DNA from: JAMLHH01 sp035515235
GTDB lineage: Bacteria; Bacteroidota; Bacteroidia; Chitinophagales; JADIYW01
Reading direction: 5' to 3'
Assembly: GCA_035515235.1 (NCBI GenBank)
Contig: DATJBS010000038.1
Span: 59,814 to 123,813, forward strand
DNA: 64,000 nucleotides
In this document: in pieces, positions 17,403-26,982 of the stretch
Position numbering within the stretch: the first letter of the stretch is position 1
Layout of the letters: the number at the start of each line of letters is the position of its first letter
The notes under the pieces: generated by a model
The model's input: the letters and a program-made list of their open reading frames with translations, nothing else
Told to the model about the DNA's origin: nothing
Database searches by the model: none
Made by a program: the position numbers and the translations under genes

Positions 17403-17576
17403 TTAAATATTTGAATTTGTTTTGGTTTTAATTTTGGTTTTATCGTCAAAAATAGCTCTTTGTGCTGGAGAAAAATCATCATCATACTGACCATCTTTAA
17501 CACTCCATAAAAATGCCACTAAAAAACCGCCTGCTATGGCAATACTCATTATTAAAATGATAATCATTACACTCAT
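17403..17576 (-). CDS. ccoS: cbb3 oxidase maturation protein CcoS
   Basis: A 57-residue protein, MSVMIIILIMSIAIAGGF, then FLWSVKDGQYDDDFSPAQ. A single N-terminal helix followed by the W-x-V-x-x-GQYDD signature identifies CcoS, which is required for cofactor insertion into cbb3 oxidase. Its ATG (17576-17574) overlaps the TGA of ccoI as ATGA. The gene is too short for many gene callers but clearly real. Confidence 0.92.
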   Translation of the reverse strand: MSVMIIILIMSIAIAGGFLVAFLWSVKDGQYDDDFSPAQRAIFDDKTKIKTKTNSNI

Positions 17577-20008
17577 ACCGTTGGTTCTTTTTGAGTATTA
17601 GTTAATTTTAGGCCTCTATATTTCGCCATCCATTCGCTCATTCCGTACGTAATCAAAACAATACTGATGGAACTACTAGGCATCAATATTGCAGCAATAA
17701 ATGGTGATAAAATACCTTGAACAGCAAAATATATTCCTATCACATTGTAGATAATAGAGATTAAGAAACTTACTCCTATAATTCTATATCCATCTTTCGC
17801 AAATAACAAAAACTTATCGAGAATTGCTAATTTATTGGCATCAATTATGCCGTCAGAAGCAGGCGTAAAGGTATTATCACTATCAGTTACAGCTATACCA
17901 ATATCACTTTGTAATAAGGCTCCTGCATCATTCAAACCATCACCAATCATCATCACTTTATCTGTAACATTAGATTGTAAATGTTGGATATAGTCCATTT
18001 TATCTTGTGGCTTCTGATGGAAAAGGATAGATTCTTTGTTGCTAAAAAAGTTATTTAAAACTGCTGCTTCAGAATCATTATCTCCAGAAATAACCGATAA
18101 TTTAAATTTATGATTCAATTTTTGTATCAAATCGAATATCCCAAAACGGTAAACATTAGAGACTTGAAAAACTCCTTTAAACTCTCCATCTTTCGATATA
18201 CATACTTGGCTTCCACTTAGATTTACAAATGTTTTACCTACAAATGCTGGCGAGCCTAATTTATAATAATACTCGTCTATCCAAGCTTCTACTCCTTGAC
18301 CTTCTGTCAATTTGTAATTTTTCACCTCATGCGCTTCTGATATTTCTAAATAATCACAGATAGCTCTTGTTGCAGGATGATTTGCTTGAGAAAGTATATT
18401 AGCGAGATGTTCTTGTTCTTCTCTATTTAAAATTTGACCTTGATAAGTAATTTTACTTTTTCTATGCTGAGTCAAAGTACCTGTTTTGTCAAAAACAATA
18501 TGAGAAATCTTAGCCATTTTCTCAATCACTTCTGGAGATCTCAAATAAAACTTATTGATACTAAAGATTCTTAGAATATTCCCATTTGTAAAATTGCTAC
18601 TCAATAATAATGCACACGGACAAGCCACAATCAATATAGTAGTCATCGCATTCCACATCAAAGTTGTCTCTCCTTGCCAATACCAATATCCACCTGCAAG
18701 AATACCTATTGCAAAAACTACATAAGTAAAATAAGTACTGATAGTGTCTATTAAGTTATGCTCAAGTGCTGGTTTACTTTGATCGATTTCTTTATTCCAC
18801 AGATTGGTTAAATAGCTTTGAGAAACCTCCTTCACTACAATCAGCTCTAATTTTCCATCCGTTTGTTTGCCACCTGCATAGACGATTTCTCCTTTAGATA
18901 CATTTACGGGAGCACTTTCTCCACTGACAAAACTATAGTCAATTAAGGCATTTCCTTTAGAAAGGATAGCATCTACAGGTATAATTTCTTGATGATGAAT
19001 TTGAAAAACATCATCTGGACGTAATTTATCGACGGTAACTGGTATAGATTTGCCGTCTTTAATGACATTGACTGCAATTGGAAAAAATGATTTAAAATCT
19101 CTATCAAAAGATACTGCTTGATAGGTTCTATCCTGCAACCATCTGCCTATCAACATAAAGAAGATAATTCCAGCCATACTATCTAAGTATCCTGAACCTG
19201 TACCACTAAAAATCTCATAAAGACTTCGTATAAAAGTCATAGCTAAAGCTAGAGCAACAGGTGCATCAATATTCAAATATCGATGTTTTAATCCACCCCA
19301 GGCACTCACAAAAAACTCACTTCCACTATAAAAAAGTGTAGGAATAGCCAAAGCAATAGACAATACTTTAAACGCAAGTGCTAACTCAGGTTCTAAAGTA
19401 CCTCCACCAATCAAATACTCAGAAAAGCTCATCATGGAGATATTGCTCAAACAGAATCCTGCAACGCCAATTTTATACCATCGAGTTCTATTAGTTCCTA
19501 ATGTTTGTTTGGCATCTAGTTGATCCAAACTGATATGAGGTTCGTAGCCAATATCTGCAAGAGTTTCTACGACAGACCTAAGAGTAGCTTTTGAATTGTC
19601 AAAACTGATAAAGATTTCCTTTTTACCAAAATTGACTCTAGAAGATAAAATACTAGAATTGACGTGATGAATATTTTCTAATAACCATAGACAGCTGCTA
19701 CAATGCATTTGAGGCAAATAGAATATCAAATGAGTTTGATCAGCATCTTTGTATTGAATTAATTTTTGTTGAACTTCAGCAAGCTCTAAAAATTCAAACT
19801 TATCTTTTCTGTATCGTTTACGTTGAGAAGCGCCCGGCGCAGCATTCAAATCATAATACTCACACAAATCACTTTTATTCAAAATAGAATAAACCGTTTT
19901 GCAACCTTCACAACAAAAATCTTTTTCGTCGAAATGGATAGGATGTCCCAAACATATATCACCGCAGTGATAACATTGAGCGTCTAATTTTATAGCATTG
20001 CTATCCAT
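17573..20008 (-). CDS. ccoI: Copper-transporting P-type ATPase CcoI/FixI
   Basis: An 811-residue P1B-type ATPase that exports copper for cbb3 oxidase assembly. The N-terminus has a Cys cluster (CYHCGD at 12-17, then CCEGCKTVY), followed by a heavy-metal-associated domain with CSSC (C103, C106). The transmembrane CPC motif is at 463-465 (ACPCALLLS), the phosphorylation site at D507 (DKTGTLT) and the hinge at GDGLNDAGAL. All functional motifs are intact. It is the first gene of the operon; its stop overlaps ccoS. The N-terminal Cys-rich domain distinguishes FixI/CcoI from CopA-type exporters. Confidence 0.95.
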   Translation of the reverse strand: MDSNAIKLDAQCYHCGDICLGHPIHFDEKDFCCEGCKTVYSILNKSDLCEYYDLNAAPGASQRKRYRKDKFEFLELAEVQQKLIQYKDADQTHLIFYLPQMHCSSCLWLLENIHHVNSSILSSRVNFGKKEIFISFDNSKATLRSVVETLADIGYEPHISLDQLDAKQTLGTNRTRWYKIGVAGFCLSNISMMSFSEYLIGGGTLEPELALAFKVLSIALAIPTLFYSGSEFFVSAWGGLKHRYLNIDAPVALALAMTFIRSLYEIFSGTGSGYLDSMAGIIFFMLIGRWLQDRTYQAVSFDRDFKSFFPIAVNVIKDGKSIPVTVDKLRPDDVFQIHHQEIIPVDAILSKGNALIDYSFVSGESAPVNVSKGEIVYAGGKQTDGKLELIVVKEVSQSYLTNLWNKEIDQSKPALEHNLIDTISTYFTYVVFAIGILAGGYWYWQGETTLMWNAMTTILIVACPCALLLSSNFTNGNILRIFSINKFYLRSPEVIEKMAKISHIVFDKTGTLTQHRKSKITYQGQILNREEQEHLANILSQANHPATRAICDYLEISEAHEVKNYKLTEGQGVEAWIDEYYYKLGSPAFVGKTFVNLSGSQVCISKDGEFKGVFQVSNVYRFGIFDLIQKLNHKFKLSVISGDNDSEAAVLNNFFSNKESILFHQKPQDKMDYIQHLQSNVTDKVMMIGDGLNDAGALLQSDIGIAVTDSDNTFTPASDGIIDANKLAILDKFLLFAKDGYRIIGVSFLISIIYNVIGIYFAVQGILSPFIAAILMPSSSISIVLITYGMSEWMAKYRGLKLTNTQKEPTV

Positions 20009-20518
20009 TTATTGAAAATTGTATTAGATTTTTTCGAAAAAGTTCTGTCAAATCCGTGTCAAAACTATTACTAGTTGTAAAATTAAAAGGTGATAGCCAT
20101 TACTACAAATGTTAAGCGAAAGTAAATCAATAGAATGATTCTAAATAAAGAAGATGAAAATCACATATAGGGATTATTATGAATTACATAAGCATACAAA
20201 AAGAGAGATGAACTAATGACTAACCTCTACTAATCAATGACTTATAATTAGAATCAAAGAAAATTATATTCTAAAAATAAAAATTATTTACAATCTCCTC
20301 TCTTTATTTAGAACAGTTCTAAAAAGCAGTATTTTTACGATATTTTAAGAATTAACACTAACAATACTTTAACTCAACAAAAATTAAGTGAAGCGATAGG
20401 AAATGCCTTTAAATGTTGAGTTTGAAAAATTTGATATACTGCATAAATTGTATGGAGACCTAAAATTACTTGACTAAAAGCATTTCCTTACAGATAAAAA
20501 TTTATACTTTTATTTCTT
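20009..20518. other. 510-bp intergenic region between divergent genes
   Basis: No gene is seen. The part next to ccoI should hold the cbb3 operon promoter, but no clear -33/-7 pair or canonical FNR box was found. A perfect 17-bp palindrome, TTTAGAACAGTTCTAAA, lies at 20307-20323 and could be an operator. Confidence 0.6.
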
Positions 20519-20920
20519 ATGGCAACTTTAAGCAAACAGGCGGTAAAAGGTATCAAAAGAATTGGCGATGTTTTTTTACCAGGCAATGAAGAATTTCCTT
20601 CTTATTCTGTAGGTGGCGGAACTTACAAATTGAATGATATAGTGAAGTACGCACCAGAAGCTGACATCCAAGATTTAAATTTGGTGCTCATTATCTTTTC
20701 TTTTACTCCAATGTTTATACTAAAGTGGCTCGTCAAATTAATGGGCAACGCTACTCAAAATGGTAAATTAGGATTAATCCCTACTACTTTACGTCAATTA
20801 GATTTAGGGTTAAGAGGTATTTTATATTCTTCTTATTATGGAGAATTTACAAATCCAGAATACAAAGGTCGCACTCCTATGGAATTGATTGATTATACTC
20901 CAAATAGAATTCCCAACTAG
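20519..20920 (+). CDS. Conserved hypothetical protein, 133 residues
   Basis: A single gene flanked by long intergenic regions. It has no signal peptide. The N-terminal part reads GDVFLPGNEEFPSYSVGGG, a hydrophobic stretch follows (LVLIIFSFTPMFILKWLV), and the C-terminal half has LDLGLRGILYSSYYGEF. The LPG...FPS and LRG...YSSYY patterns vaguely recall small proteins found beside GMC-type dehydrogenases, but I cannot name a family. Codon use and an ATG start make a real gene likely. Function is unknown. Confidence 0.65.
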   Translation: MATLSKQAVKGIKRIGDVFLPGNEEFPSYSVGGGTYKLNDIVKYAPEADIQDLNLVLIIFSFTPMFILKWLVKLMGNATQNGKLGLIPTTLRQLDLGLRGILYSSYYGEFTNPEYKGRTPMELIDYTPNRIPN

Positions 20921-21326
20921 TCATTTAGAATAAAGAGTTTTTTAGACTATGTTCTAATGTTGATAGAACAGGAAAGATTATCATTCTGAAAGAATTTAAA
21001 ACCTCTTGTTTATAAATATTATTACGATTATTTTTCTTTTTATTCATACTTTTTTTAGTGAAAAGTATGCATATTTCGACAAGCTCAACAGCCAAAATCG
21101 CGCAGGATTTCTCGGTGACCCACTTACTGTTTAAAGACTACATCTTCAAAACTCCTCTTTCTTCTGTGCTATTGCCAGAAGAAATCGTCAAACAGTTGAA
21201 GATATTACGCCTTTTTCACAGAGTTGGTACCCACCTGCAAAATCTAGGCGCAGGAGAGTCGGACGACTATTGATTTAGATATCAATCTAAATACTTTTCA
21301 ACTCTAAATCAGTCTCCAATATGCTT
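20921..21326. other. 406-bp intergenic region
   Basis: No gene is supported. Most of the right half is one copy of a dispersed repeat (see 21071-21283). An open frame inside it is a by-product of the repeat. Confidence 0.6.
21071..21283 (+). repeat. Dispersed non-coding repeat, copy A
   Basis: Aligns by eye over most of its length with the reverse complement of 63400-63648. Shared blocks include TTTCGACAAGCTCAA, GATCGCGC/AATCGCGC, TGACCCACT, TCTTCAAAACTC, CAAACAGTTGAAGA, TTTTTCACA and GGTACCC. Copy B has an extra internal segment. There is no transposase and there are no obvious inverted ends. Confidence 0.75.
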
Positions 21327-23630
21327 TTAGCTAATGAGATTTCTATAAACCATCAAGAGCTTTAATTCATTATATGAATAGGTGTCTCCTACTATTTCTT
21401 TCATTTCTTTCAAAGACAATCCACTCAAAGTAGAAGTATACAAACTATCCATTTCGTAGAGTTGATTTATAGGTATTAATTCTGAAATATTCACTTGTTG
21501 CTCTCCGACTAGTTTAGTAAGGTGTCCAAAAATTGTCGTCTTATTTAGATTTCTTTCTTTAGCTACTTTCTCCAAATCTTTATGCTGATTCCATAACTCT
21601 AAAGTGATGAGATGTGTAGGAGTTTTTGAGTTTTTAGTAGTCGATTTTTTACGATAGGATTTGATTTCATCCACATCGTCCTCTTCTTCTTCTAGATCTT
21701 TTAAAATTTCTTGACTTTCTTCCTTCAGTTTTTCAGTAAGCAAATTAATTTTATTGATTTTATACTGACCAACAAAAGTATTGTGTAAAGTAATTTTATT
21801 AATCGGTTGGTCTTCTTTTAATACTTTGAGCAATTGTTGGTTTTTTTTCAAGCCCAAAATAATTTTGATATGCTCCTCTTCTATTTCTTCCAATTCTTCT
21901 AAAAAAGCTTTCATCTTTTTCATTTTTTGAACCTTGAGAACATTCATCAAAATCCCATCATACATCTGATCTAAAATTGGAAAGAAGTAATCGTAAGCTT
22001 TTTCAAATCGCTCTCTCACGTATTCCATATCAATTGAAGCATCTTGAAATGCTTTTTGCAATTGGAATACAAATTTTTTAGCATTGGAATGCAGAGCATC
22101 AAAAGAAGCAACATTTTCTTCTGTCCATGAAAAGAACTGACCTTTTTTAGACTTAGTAATTTCAGAAGAATAAGAACGTATATGAGCATTCCATAAATAA
22201 CTCATTTCATTCCAAGAGAATGCTTTATATAATGACTGAGCCACATAATTCAAAGTAGAATCATCTAAAATAGGGCCTAAACGATCTTGTGAAGCTTTGT
22301 TTTTAGCAAATTGCATCACGTCATTATCATTCTTCAAACCATTTAACTGAATGGGTTTTAATAACACCAATCCTTTTAAACTTCTTAATCTAGAAAGCGC
22401 AACATATGCTTGACCGGGAGCAAACACATTAGAAATATCCAACACAGCTTTATCGAAGGTCAATCCTTGACTTTTATGTACAGTAATCGCCCAAGCTAAT
22501 TTGAGCGGAAATTGAGTGAATGTTCCAACTACATTTTCTTTGACCCCTTTAGTATTATCATCTATTTCATATTTAATATTCTCCCAAGTATGCTTTTCCA
22601 CTTGAATTTCTAAGTTCTCTTCTGGAAATTTCACATAAATATTGTCATTAGTAAGTCTACTTACTACTCCGATTTTACCGTTGAAATATTTTTTTTCTAA
22701 AGCCGTGTCATTTTTCACAAACATCACTTGAGCGCCTTCTTTCAGAACCAATATTTCATCTATTGGATAGATTCTTTCAGAAAACTCCTCCTCTATTTGT
22801 GCTCTATATTTAAAGCTATCTTCATTAAGTTCATCTAGTGCTAATTGATTGATTTGCTGTGCACTACCATTATGAGTAGTCAATACAATATATCCTTGAT
22901 GGTCTTTGATATCAAAATTAGGTTGGACATACTCATTCAGAACTTCAACGTCTTCTTCAGTGATATAATTCACTCTTAAGTGGCTGAGAATTTCTATAAA
23001 TACTGGATCACTTTGGCGATAAATTTTTTCTAATTCTATATATAAAGGTGGATGCTCTACTAAAACATGAGAATGAAAGAAAAATACGCCTTGATAATAT
23101 TCTCTCAAAACATCCCATTCTACATTTTTAACTACGGGAGGTAATTGCAATAAATCTCCAATAAAAAGCAACTGAACATTTCCAAAAGGTCTACTATCTC
23201 TGCGAATTGTTCTCAATTGATAATCAATAGCATCTAAAGTATCCACTCTCAACATACTGACTTCATCAATGATTAGAAGTTCCATATTTCTAAGGACTTT
23301 GATTTTTTCTCTTCTCATGGAGAAATGCCTTTTCAGGGTCGTTCTGTTTTCAAAACGAACAGAATCATTTGCTATAGGTCTAGCGTAATCATCTGGAATA
23401 AAAGTAGCAAAGGGCAATTGGAATAAGGAGTGTAAAGTTACTCCTCCTGCATTCAGAGCGGCAATACCTGTAGGAGCAGCGACGACGGTATTTTTATGAG
23501 TAGATTGAATAATTTTCTTCAGTAAAGTTGTTTTACCAGTACCAGCTTTACCCGTCAAAAAAACATTGGTTTGGGTTTGATTGACAAATTTTAAAACATA
23601 ATCTGCAAGTTCTTCAACAGTATTCAGCAT
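21327..23630 (-). CDS. Pif1-like SF1 DNA helicase with C-terminal HTH
   Basis: A 767-residue SF1B helicase. Walker A is TGKAGTGKTTLLKK near the N-terminus, followed by AAPTGIAALNAGGVTLHSLF (motif Ia, typical of Pif1/RecD2-like enzymes), LLIIDEVSMLR (motif II) and GDLLQLPPV. The C-terminal helicase motifs include WAITVHKSQGLTFDKA and YVALSRLRSLKGL. The last 100 residues carry an HTH_40-type module (LELWNQHKDLEKVAKERNLN) known from the end of such helicases. A long acidic linker separates the parts. It probably unwinds structured DNA or stalled forks. It stands alone, without an operon. Confidence 0.88.
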   Translation of the reverse strand: MLNTVEELADYVLKFVNQTQTNVFLTGKAGTGKTTLLKKIIQSTHKNTVVAAPTGIAALNAGGVTLHSLFQLPFATFIPDDYARPIANDSVRFENRTTLKRHFSMRREKIKVLRNMELLIIDEVSMLRVDTLDAIDYQLRTIRRDSRPFGNVQLLFIGDLLQLPPVVKNVEWDVLREYYQGVFFFHSHVLVEHPPLYIELEKIYRQSDPVFIEILSHLRVNYITEEDVEVLNEYVQPNFDIKDHQGYIVLTTHNGSAQQINQLALDELNEDSFKYRAQIEEEFSERIYPIDEILVLKEGAQVMFVKNDTALEKKYFNGKIGVVSRLTNDNIYVKFPEENLEIQVEKHTWENIKYEIDDNTKGVKENVVGTFTQFPLKLAWAITVHKSQGLTFDKAVLDISNVFAPGQAYVALSRLRSLKGLVLLKPIQLNGLKNDNDVMQFAKNKASQDRLGPILDDSTLNYVAQSLYKAFSWNEMSYLWNAHIRSYSSEITKSKKGQFFSWTEENVASFDALHSNAKKFVFQLQKAFQDASIDMEYVRERFEKAYDYFFPILDQMYDGILMNVLKVQKMKKMKAFLEELEEIEEEHIKIILGLKKNQQLLKVLKEDQPINKITLHNTFVGQYKINKINLLTEKLKEESQEILKDLEEEEDDVDEIKSYRKKSTTKNSKTPTHLITLELWNQHKDLEKVAKERNLNKTTIFGHLTKLVGEQQVNISELIPINQLYEMDSLYTSTLSGLSLKEMKEIVGDTYSYNELKLLMVYRNLIS

Positions 23631-23732
23631 AATATCTAAGTAAACAAAAAAATAAACAATTCAATGAAGATACACAAAACATAAAATTCAATTATAGATA
23701 AAAATCAACTTTTATTCGTTTTGTATAATTTG

Positions 23733-23764
23733 CAAAAAAAATAGGATGCCTATAAGACATCCTA
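23733..23764 (-). terminator. Rho-independent terminator after fumC
   Basis: Stem TAGGATG/CATCCTA (23742-23748 with 23758-23764), followed on the minus strand by eight T. It lies 24 bp beyond the fumC stop. Confidence 0.8.
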
Positions 23765-23787
23765 CTTAAAATATTAAAGATAAAATA

Positions 23788-25206
23788 TTAAATTTTTCCT
23801 ACCATTTTCAAAGGATCGACCCACTCATTAAATTGAGCTTCAGTCATGTGTTCGAAATCCAAACCTTTCAATTTATATTCCAAAGCAGCTTGTTTCAAAG
23901 TGATGCCTCTATGATGTGCATCTTGTGCGATAGCTGCAGCATTATAGTATCCAATTTTTGGATTTAATGCAGTGACTAACATCAACGAATTATTGACATG
24001 CTTAGTGATATTTTCTGTCAATGGCTCAATTCCTACTGCACATTTATCATTGAAGCTTACGCAAACATCTGCAATCAATCTAGCAGAATGCAAGAAATTG
24101 TAAATCATCATTGGCTTGTACACGTTCAATTCGAAATGACCACTCATTCCACCAATATTAATAGCTACATCATTACCTAACACTTGTGCTGCTACCATAG
24201 TCATCGCTTCACATTGTGTAGGATTGACCTTACCTGGCATGATAGAAGAACCTGGCTCATTATCAGGAATGTTAATTTCACCGATTCCAGCTCTAGGACC
24301 TGAAGAAAGCATACGAATATCATTACCGATTTTCATTAGAGAAGCTGCTACAGTTTTCAATGCACCATGTGATTCTACGATTGCATCATGAGCCGCCAAA
24401 GCTTCAAATTTATTTTCAGCAGTGACAAAAGGCAAACCCGTTAATTGAGCAATATGTTTTGCAACATTGACATCATAATTATCTGGAGTATTAATACCTG
24501 TACCTACTGCAGTACCGCCTAAAGCTAGTTCTGATAAGTGGCTCAAAGTATTTTTAATCGCTCTTAATCCATGATCTAACTGAGATACATAACCTGAAAA
24601 CTCTTGACCTAAAGTCAAAGGTGTCGCGTCCATGAAATGTGTACGACCTATTTTTACGATATGTTTGAATTCTTGAGATTTTGCATGAAGTGTTTTTCTC
24701 AATTTCTCGATTCCGGGAATGGTTTTCTCGATGAGAATTTTATATGCAGCAATATGCATCGCTGTTGGGAAAGTGTCATTAGATGATTGTGATTTATTGA
24801 CATCATCATTTGGATTGATGGTTTTCTTCTCATCCGTTAATTTTCCACCGTTTAAGACATGAGCTCTGTAAGCAATAACTTCGTTACAGTTCATATTACT
24901 TTGCGTACCAGAACCTGTTTGCCAAACTACCAAAGGAAATTGATCGGCTAATTGACCTTCTAAGATTTCGTCACAAACTTTTGCAATTAAATCTTTCTTT
25001 TCTTCTGGTAATACACCTGCTTCAAAGTTAGTAAGAGCAGCAGCTTTTTTAAGATATGCAAATGCTAAAATTATTTCGCGAGGCATTTTATTGATATCCT
25101 GTGCGATTTGAAAATTTTCTATTGAACGTTGTGTTTGTGCACCCCAATATACTTGAGCGGGCACTTTCACCTCTCCCATAGTATCTTTTTCAATTCTGAA
25201 TTCCAT
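23788..25206 (-). CDS. fumC: Fumarate hydratase, class II
   Basis: A 472-residue enzyme that interconverts fumarate and malate in the TCA cycle. The iron-independent class II type is shown by GSSIMPGKVNPTQCE (the superfamily signature loop), TGSGTQSNMNCNEVIA near residue 100, GRTHFMDATPLTLGQE with the catalytic His around 188, and SSNDTFPTAMH. Length is normal for FumC (about 465). It is a single gene with its own terminator. Aspartase and argininosuccinate lyase share the fold, but the substrate-loop sequence points to FumC. Confidence 0.96.
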   Translation of the reverse strand: MEFRIEKDTMGEVKVPAQVYWGAQTQRSIENFQIAQDINKMPREIILAFAYLKKAAALTNFEAGVLPEEKKDLIAKVCDEILEGQLADQFPLVVWQTGSGTQSNMNCNEVIAYRAHVLNGGKLTDEKKTINPNDDVNKSQSSNDTFPTAMHIAAYKILIEKTIPGIEKLRKTLHAKSQEFKHIVKIGRTHFMDATPLTLGQEFSGYVSQLDHGLRAIKNTLSHLSELALGGTAVGTGINTPDNYDVNVAKHIAQLTGLPFVTAENKFEALAAHDAIVESHGALKTVAASLMKIGNDIRMLSSGPRAGIGEINIPDNEPGSSIMPGKVNPTQCEAMTMVAAQVLGNDVAINIGGMSGHFELNVYKPMMIYNFLHSARLIADVCVSFNDKCAVGIEPLTENITKHVNNSLMLVTALNPKIGYYNAAAIAQDAHHRGITLKQAALEYKLKGLDFEHMTEAQFNEWVDPLKMVGKI

Positions 25207-25285
25207 TTGTTGTTTTGTTTTATGTGATGAATAGAAGTAGCATTTTTATAAAAAACGACTTCTCTATAGATTGTTATTTTTAATA

Positions 25286-26068
25286 TTATTCGCCAGTAAA
25301 ATTAGCTTTTCTTTTTTCTAAGAATGCGTTAACTCCTTCTTCTACATCAGCTGAATTGAATATATCACCGAAAGCATTGACTTCTGATTCGTAGCCATTG
25401 ACACCTTCTTTGAAATAATCATTGGTCACTTGAATCACTTTAGAAACCGCAACAGGTCCTTTAGAACCAATTTTATTAATGAAGTATTTTGCTTTTTCGA
25501 TAGCAGCTTCTTTTTCAACTTCTACATAATTCACTAATCCCCAATCCAATGCTTTTTCTGCATCAATAATATCTGCAGTTAAGTGCAATTCTAAAGATCG
25601 AGCTTTGCCAATATATTGTATCATTCTTTGGGTACCACCGTATCCTGCAATAATTCCTAAGTTCACTTCCGGCTGACCAAATTTCGCATAAGTAGTTGCT
25701 ATTCTCATATGACAAGCCATAGCTAATTCACAACCACCACCTAAAGCAAATCCGTTGACCACAGCTATTACAGGAACATGCAATTCTTCAATCATGAAAA
25801 ACACATCTTGACCCGCTTGAGCTAAAGCTTTGGCTTCTTCCACATTCAATCCTTTAAATTCTGAGATATCTGCACCTGCTACGAAAGCTTTTTGTCCAGC
25901 TCCTGTAAGAATCACACCTTTAAGTCCTTTTAAAGTTTGAGCGGTTTCGAAAGCTTCTTTGAGTTCTGTGACGGTTTCGCCATTTAGAGCGTTTAATTTG
26001 TCTGACCTATTGATTGTGATGGTTAAGATTCCCGATTCTAAAGACCACAAAAGATTTTGAAAATTCAT
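25286..26068 (-). CDS. Enoyl-CoA hydratase/isomerase family protein
   Basis: A 260-residue crotonase-fold enzyme. The oxyanion-hole segments AFVAGADISEF (about 65-75) and GFALGGGCELAMACHMRI (about 107-124) are present, as are the catalytic glutamates E114 (GGCE) and the one in FGQPEVNLGI (about 134). This is the pattern of a true enoyl-CoA hydratase acting in beta-oxidation or related acyl-CoA pathways. It follows fumC on the same strand in sequence order, with a 79-bp gap, but sits upstream in transcription. Substrate chain length cannot be read from sequence. Confidence 0.92.
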   Translation of the reverse strand: MNFQNLLWSLESGILTITINRSDKLNALNGETVTELKEAFETAQTLKGLKGVILTGAGQKAFVAGADISEFKGLNVEEAKALAQAGQDVFFMIEELHVPVIAVVNGFALGGGCELAMACHMRIATTYAKFGQPEVNLGIIAGYGGTQRMIQYIGKARSLELHLTADIIDAEKALDWGLVNYVEVEKEAAIEKAKYFINKIGSKGPVAVSKVIQVTNDYFKEGVNGYESEVNAFGDIFNSADVEEGVNAFLEKRKANFTGE

Positions 26069-26237
26069 ATCCGAGATTTATATTTTACAAATATCCACTT
26101 CAAGCAGTATAAATACAAATAATCTTATAGACAAAAGTCTGAGACGGTGGATTTTAAAGCCATTTAATGTCCAACATTTAACAAAAAGAGCTAGAATTAT
26201 AAATTGAAGACAGAAAAGCTTTATTCTAACGAATACT

Positions 26238-26981
26238 TTATAAATTATTGACGATTTTTTTCCTCAATTCGAAGTTCTGACCTAAATACACTTTTCTCAC
26301 TGTAGGGTCTGCTGCCAACTCTTCTGCTGAACCTTGCATCAAAATTTTACCTTCAAATAAAAGATAGGCTCTATCAGTGATGGACAATGTTTCTTGCACA
26401 TTGTGATCAGTGATTAAAATACCGATATTTCTGTTTTTCAAATCTGCTACAATAGCTTGAATATCTTCTACTGCGATAGGATCTATTCCAGCAAAAGGTT
26501 CATCGAGTAATATAAACTTAGGTTCAGGAGCCAAAGCTCGAGCAATTTCAGTTCTACGGCGCTCTCCTCCAGAAAGTACTTTTCCAAGATTTTTCCTCAC
26601 GTGTTTCAGGCTAAACTCATCTAGTAATTGCTCTAATCTATCTCTTTGTTGAGCCTTTGTAAGTGGTGTAAATTCCAAAATAGCTTTGATATTATCTTCT
26701 ACACTTAAACTTCTAAATACGGAGTTCTCTTGTGGCAAATAACTGATTCCTAATTGAGACCTTTTATACATAGGCATCTTAGAAATATTCTTTTGATCGA
26801 GAAATATCTTTCCTTTATCAGGAGTCAATAATCCTGTAATCATATAGAAAGAGGTCGTTTTCCCTGCACCATTGGGACCTAGAAGTCCTACAATTTCTCC
26901 TTGATGTACCTCTATAGAAACTTCATTGACGACAGTACGACGATTGTAAGTTTTTACAAGTTTTTCTGATCTTAATATCAC
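26238..26981 (-). CDS. lptB: LPS export ABC transporter ATP-binding protein LptB
   Basis: A 247-residue ABC ATPase that drives lipopolysaccharide extraction from the inner membrane with LptF/LptG. Walker A is GPNGAGKTTSFYMITGLL, the signature LSGGERRRTEIARAL, and Walker B FILLDEPFAGIDPIAVEDI, which is diagnostic for LptB; the H-loop is ILITDHNV. The start is GTG at 26981, one base after the recJ stop, so it forms an operon with recJ. The C-terminus reads VYLGQNFELRKK, as in other LptB proteins. Confidence 0.95.
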   Translation of the reverse strand: MILRSEKLVKTYNRRTVVNEVSIEVHQGEIVGLLGPNGAGKTTSFYMITGLLTPDKGKIFLDQKNISKMPMYKRSQLGISYLPQENSVFRSLSVEDNIKAILEFTPLTKAQQRDRLEQLLDEFSLKHVRKNLGKVLSGGERRRTEIARALAPEPKFILLDEPFAGIDPIAVEDIQAIVADLKNRNIGILITDHNVQETLSITDRAYLLFEGKILMQGSAEELAADPTVRKVYLGQNFELRKKIVNNL

Positions 26982-26982
26982 G

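Noticed and set aside
20040..20070. FNR-like site before ccoI
   Set aside because: Only a direct TGTCAAA repeat is present, not the TTGAT-N4-ATCAA palindrome.
21058..21273. Open frame of 71 codons on the plus strand
   Set aside because: It coincides with dispersed repeat copy A, and the other copy does not keep the frame.
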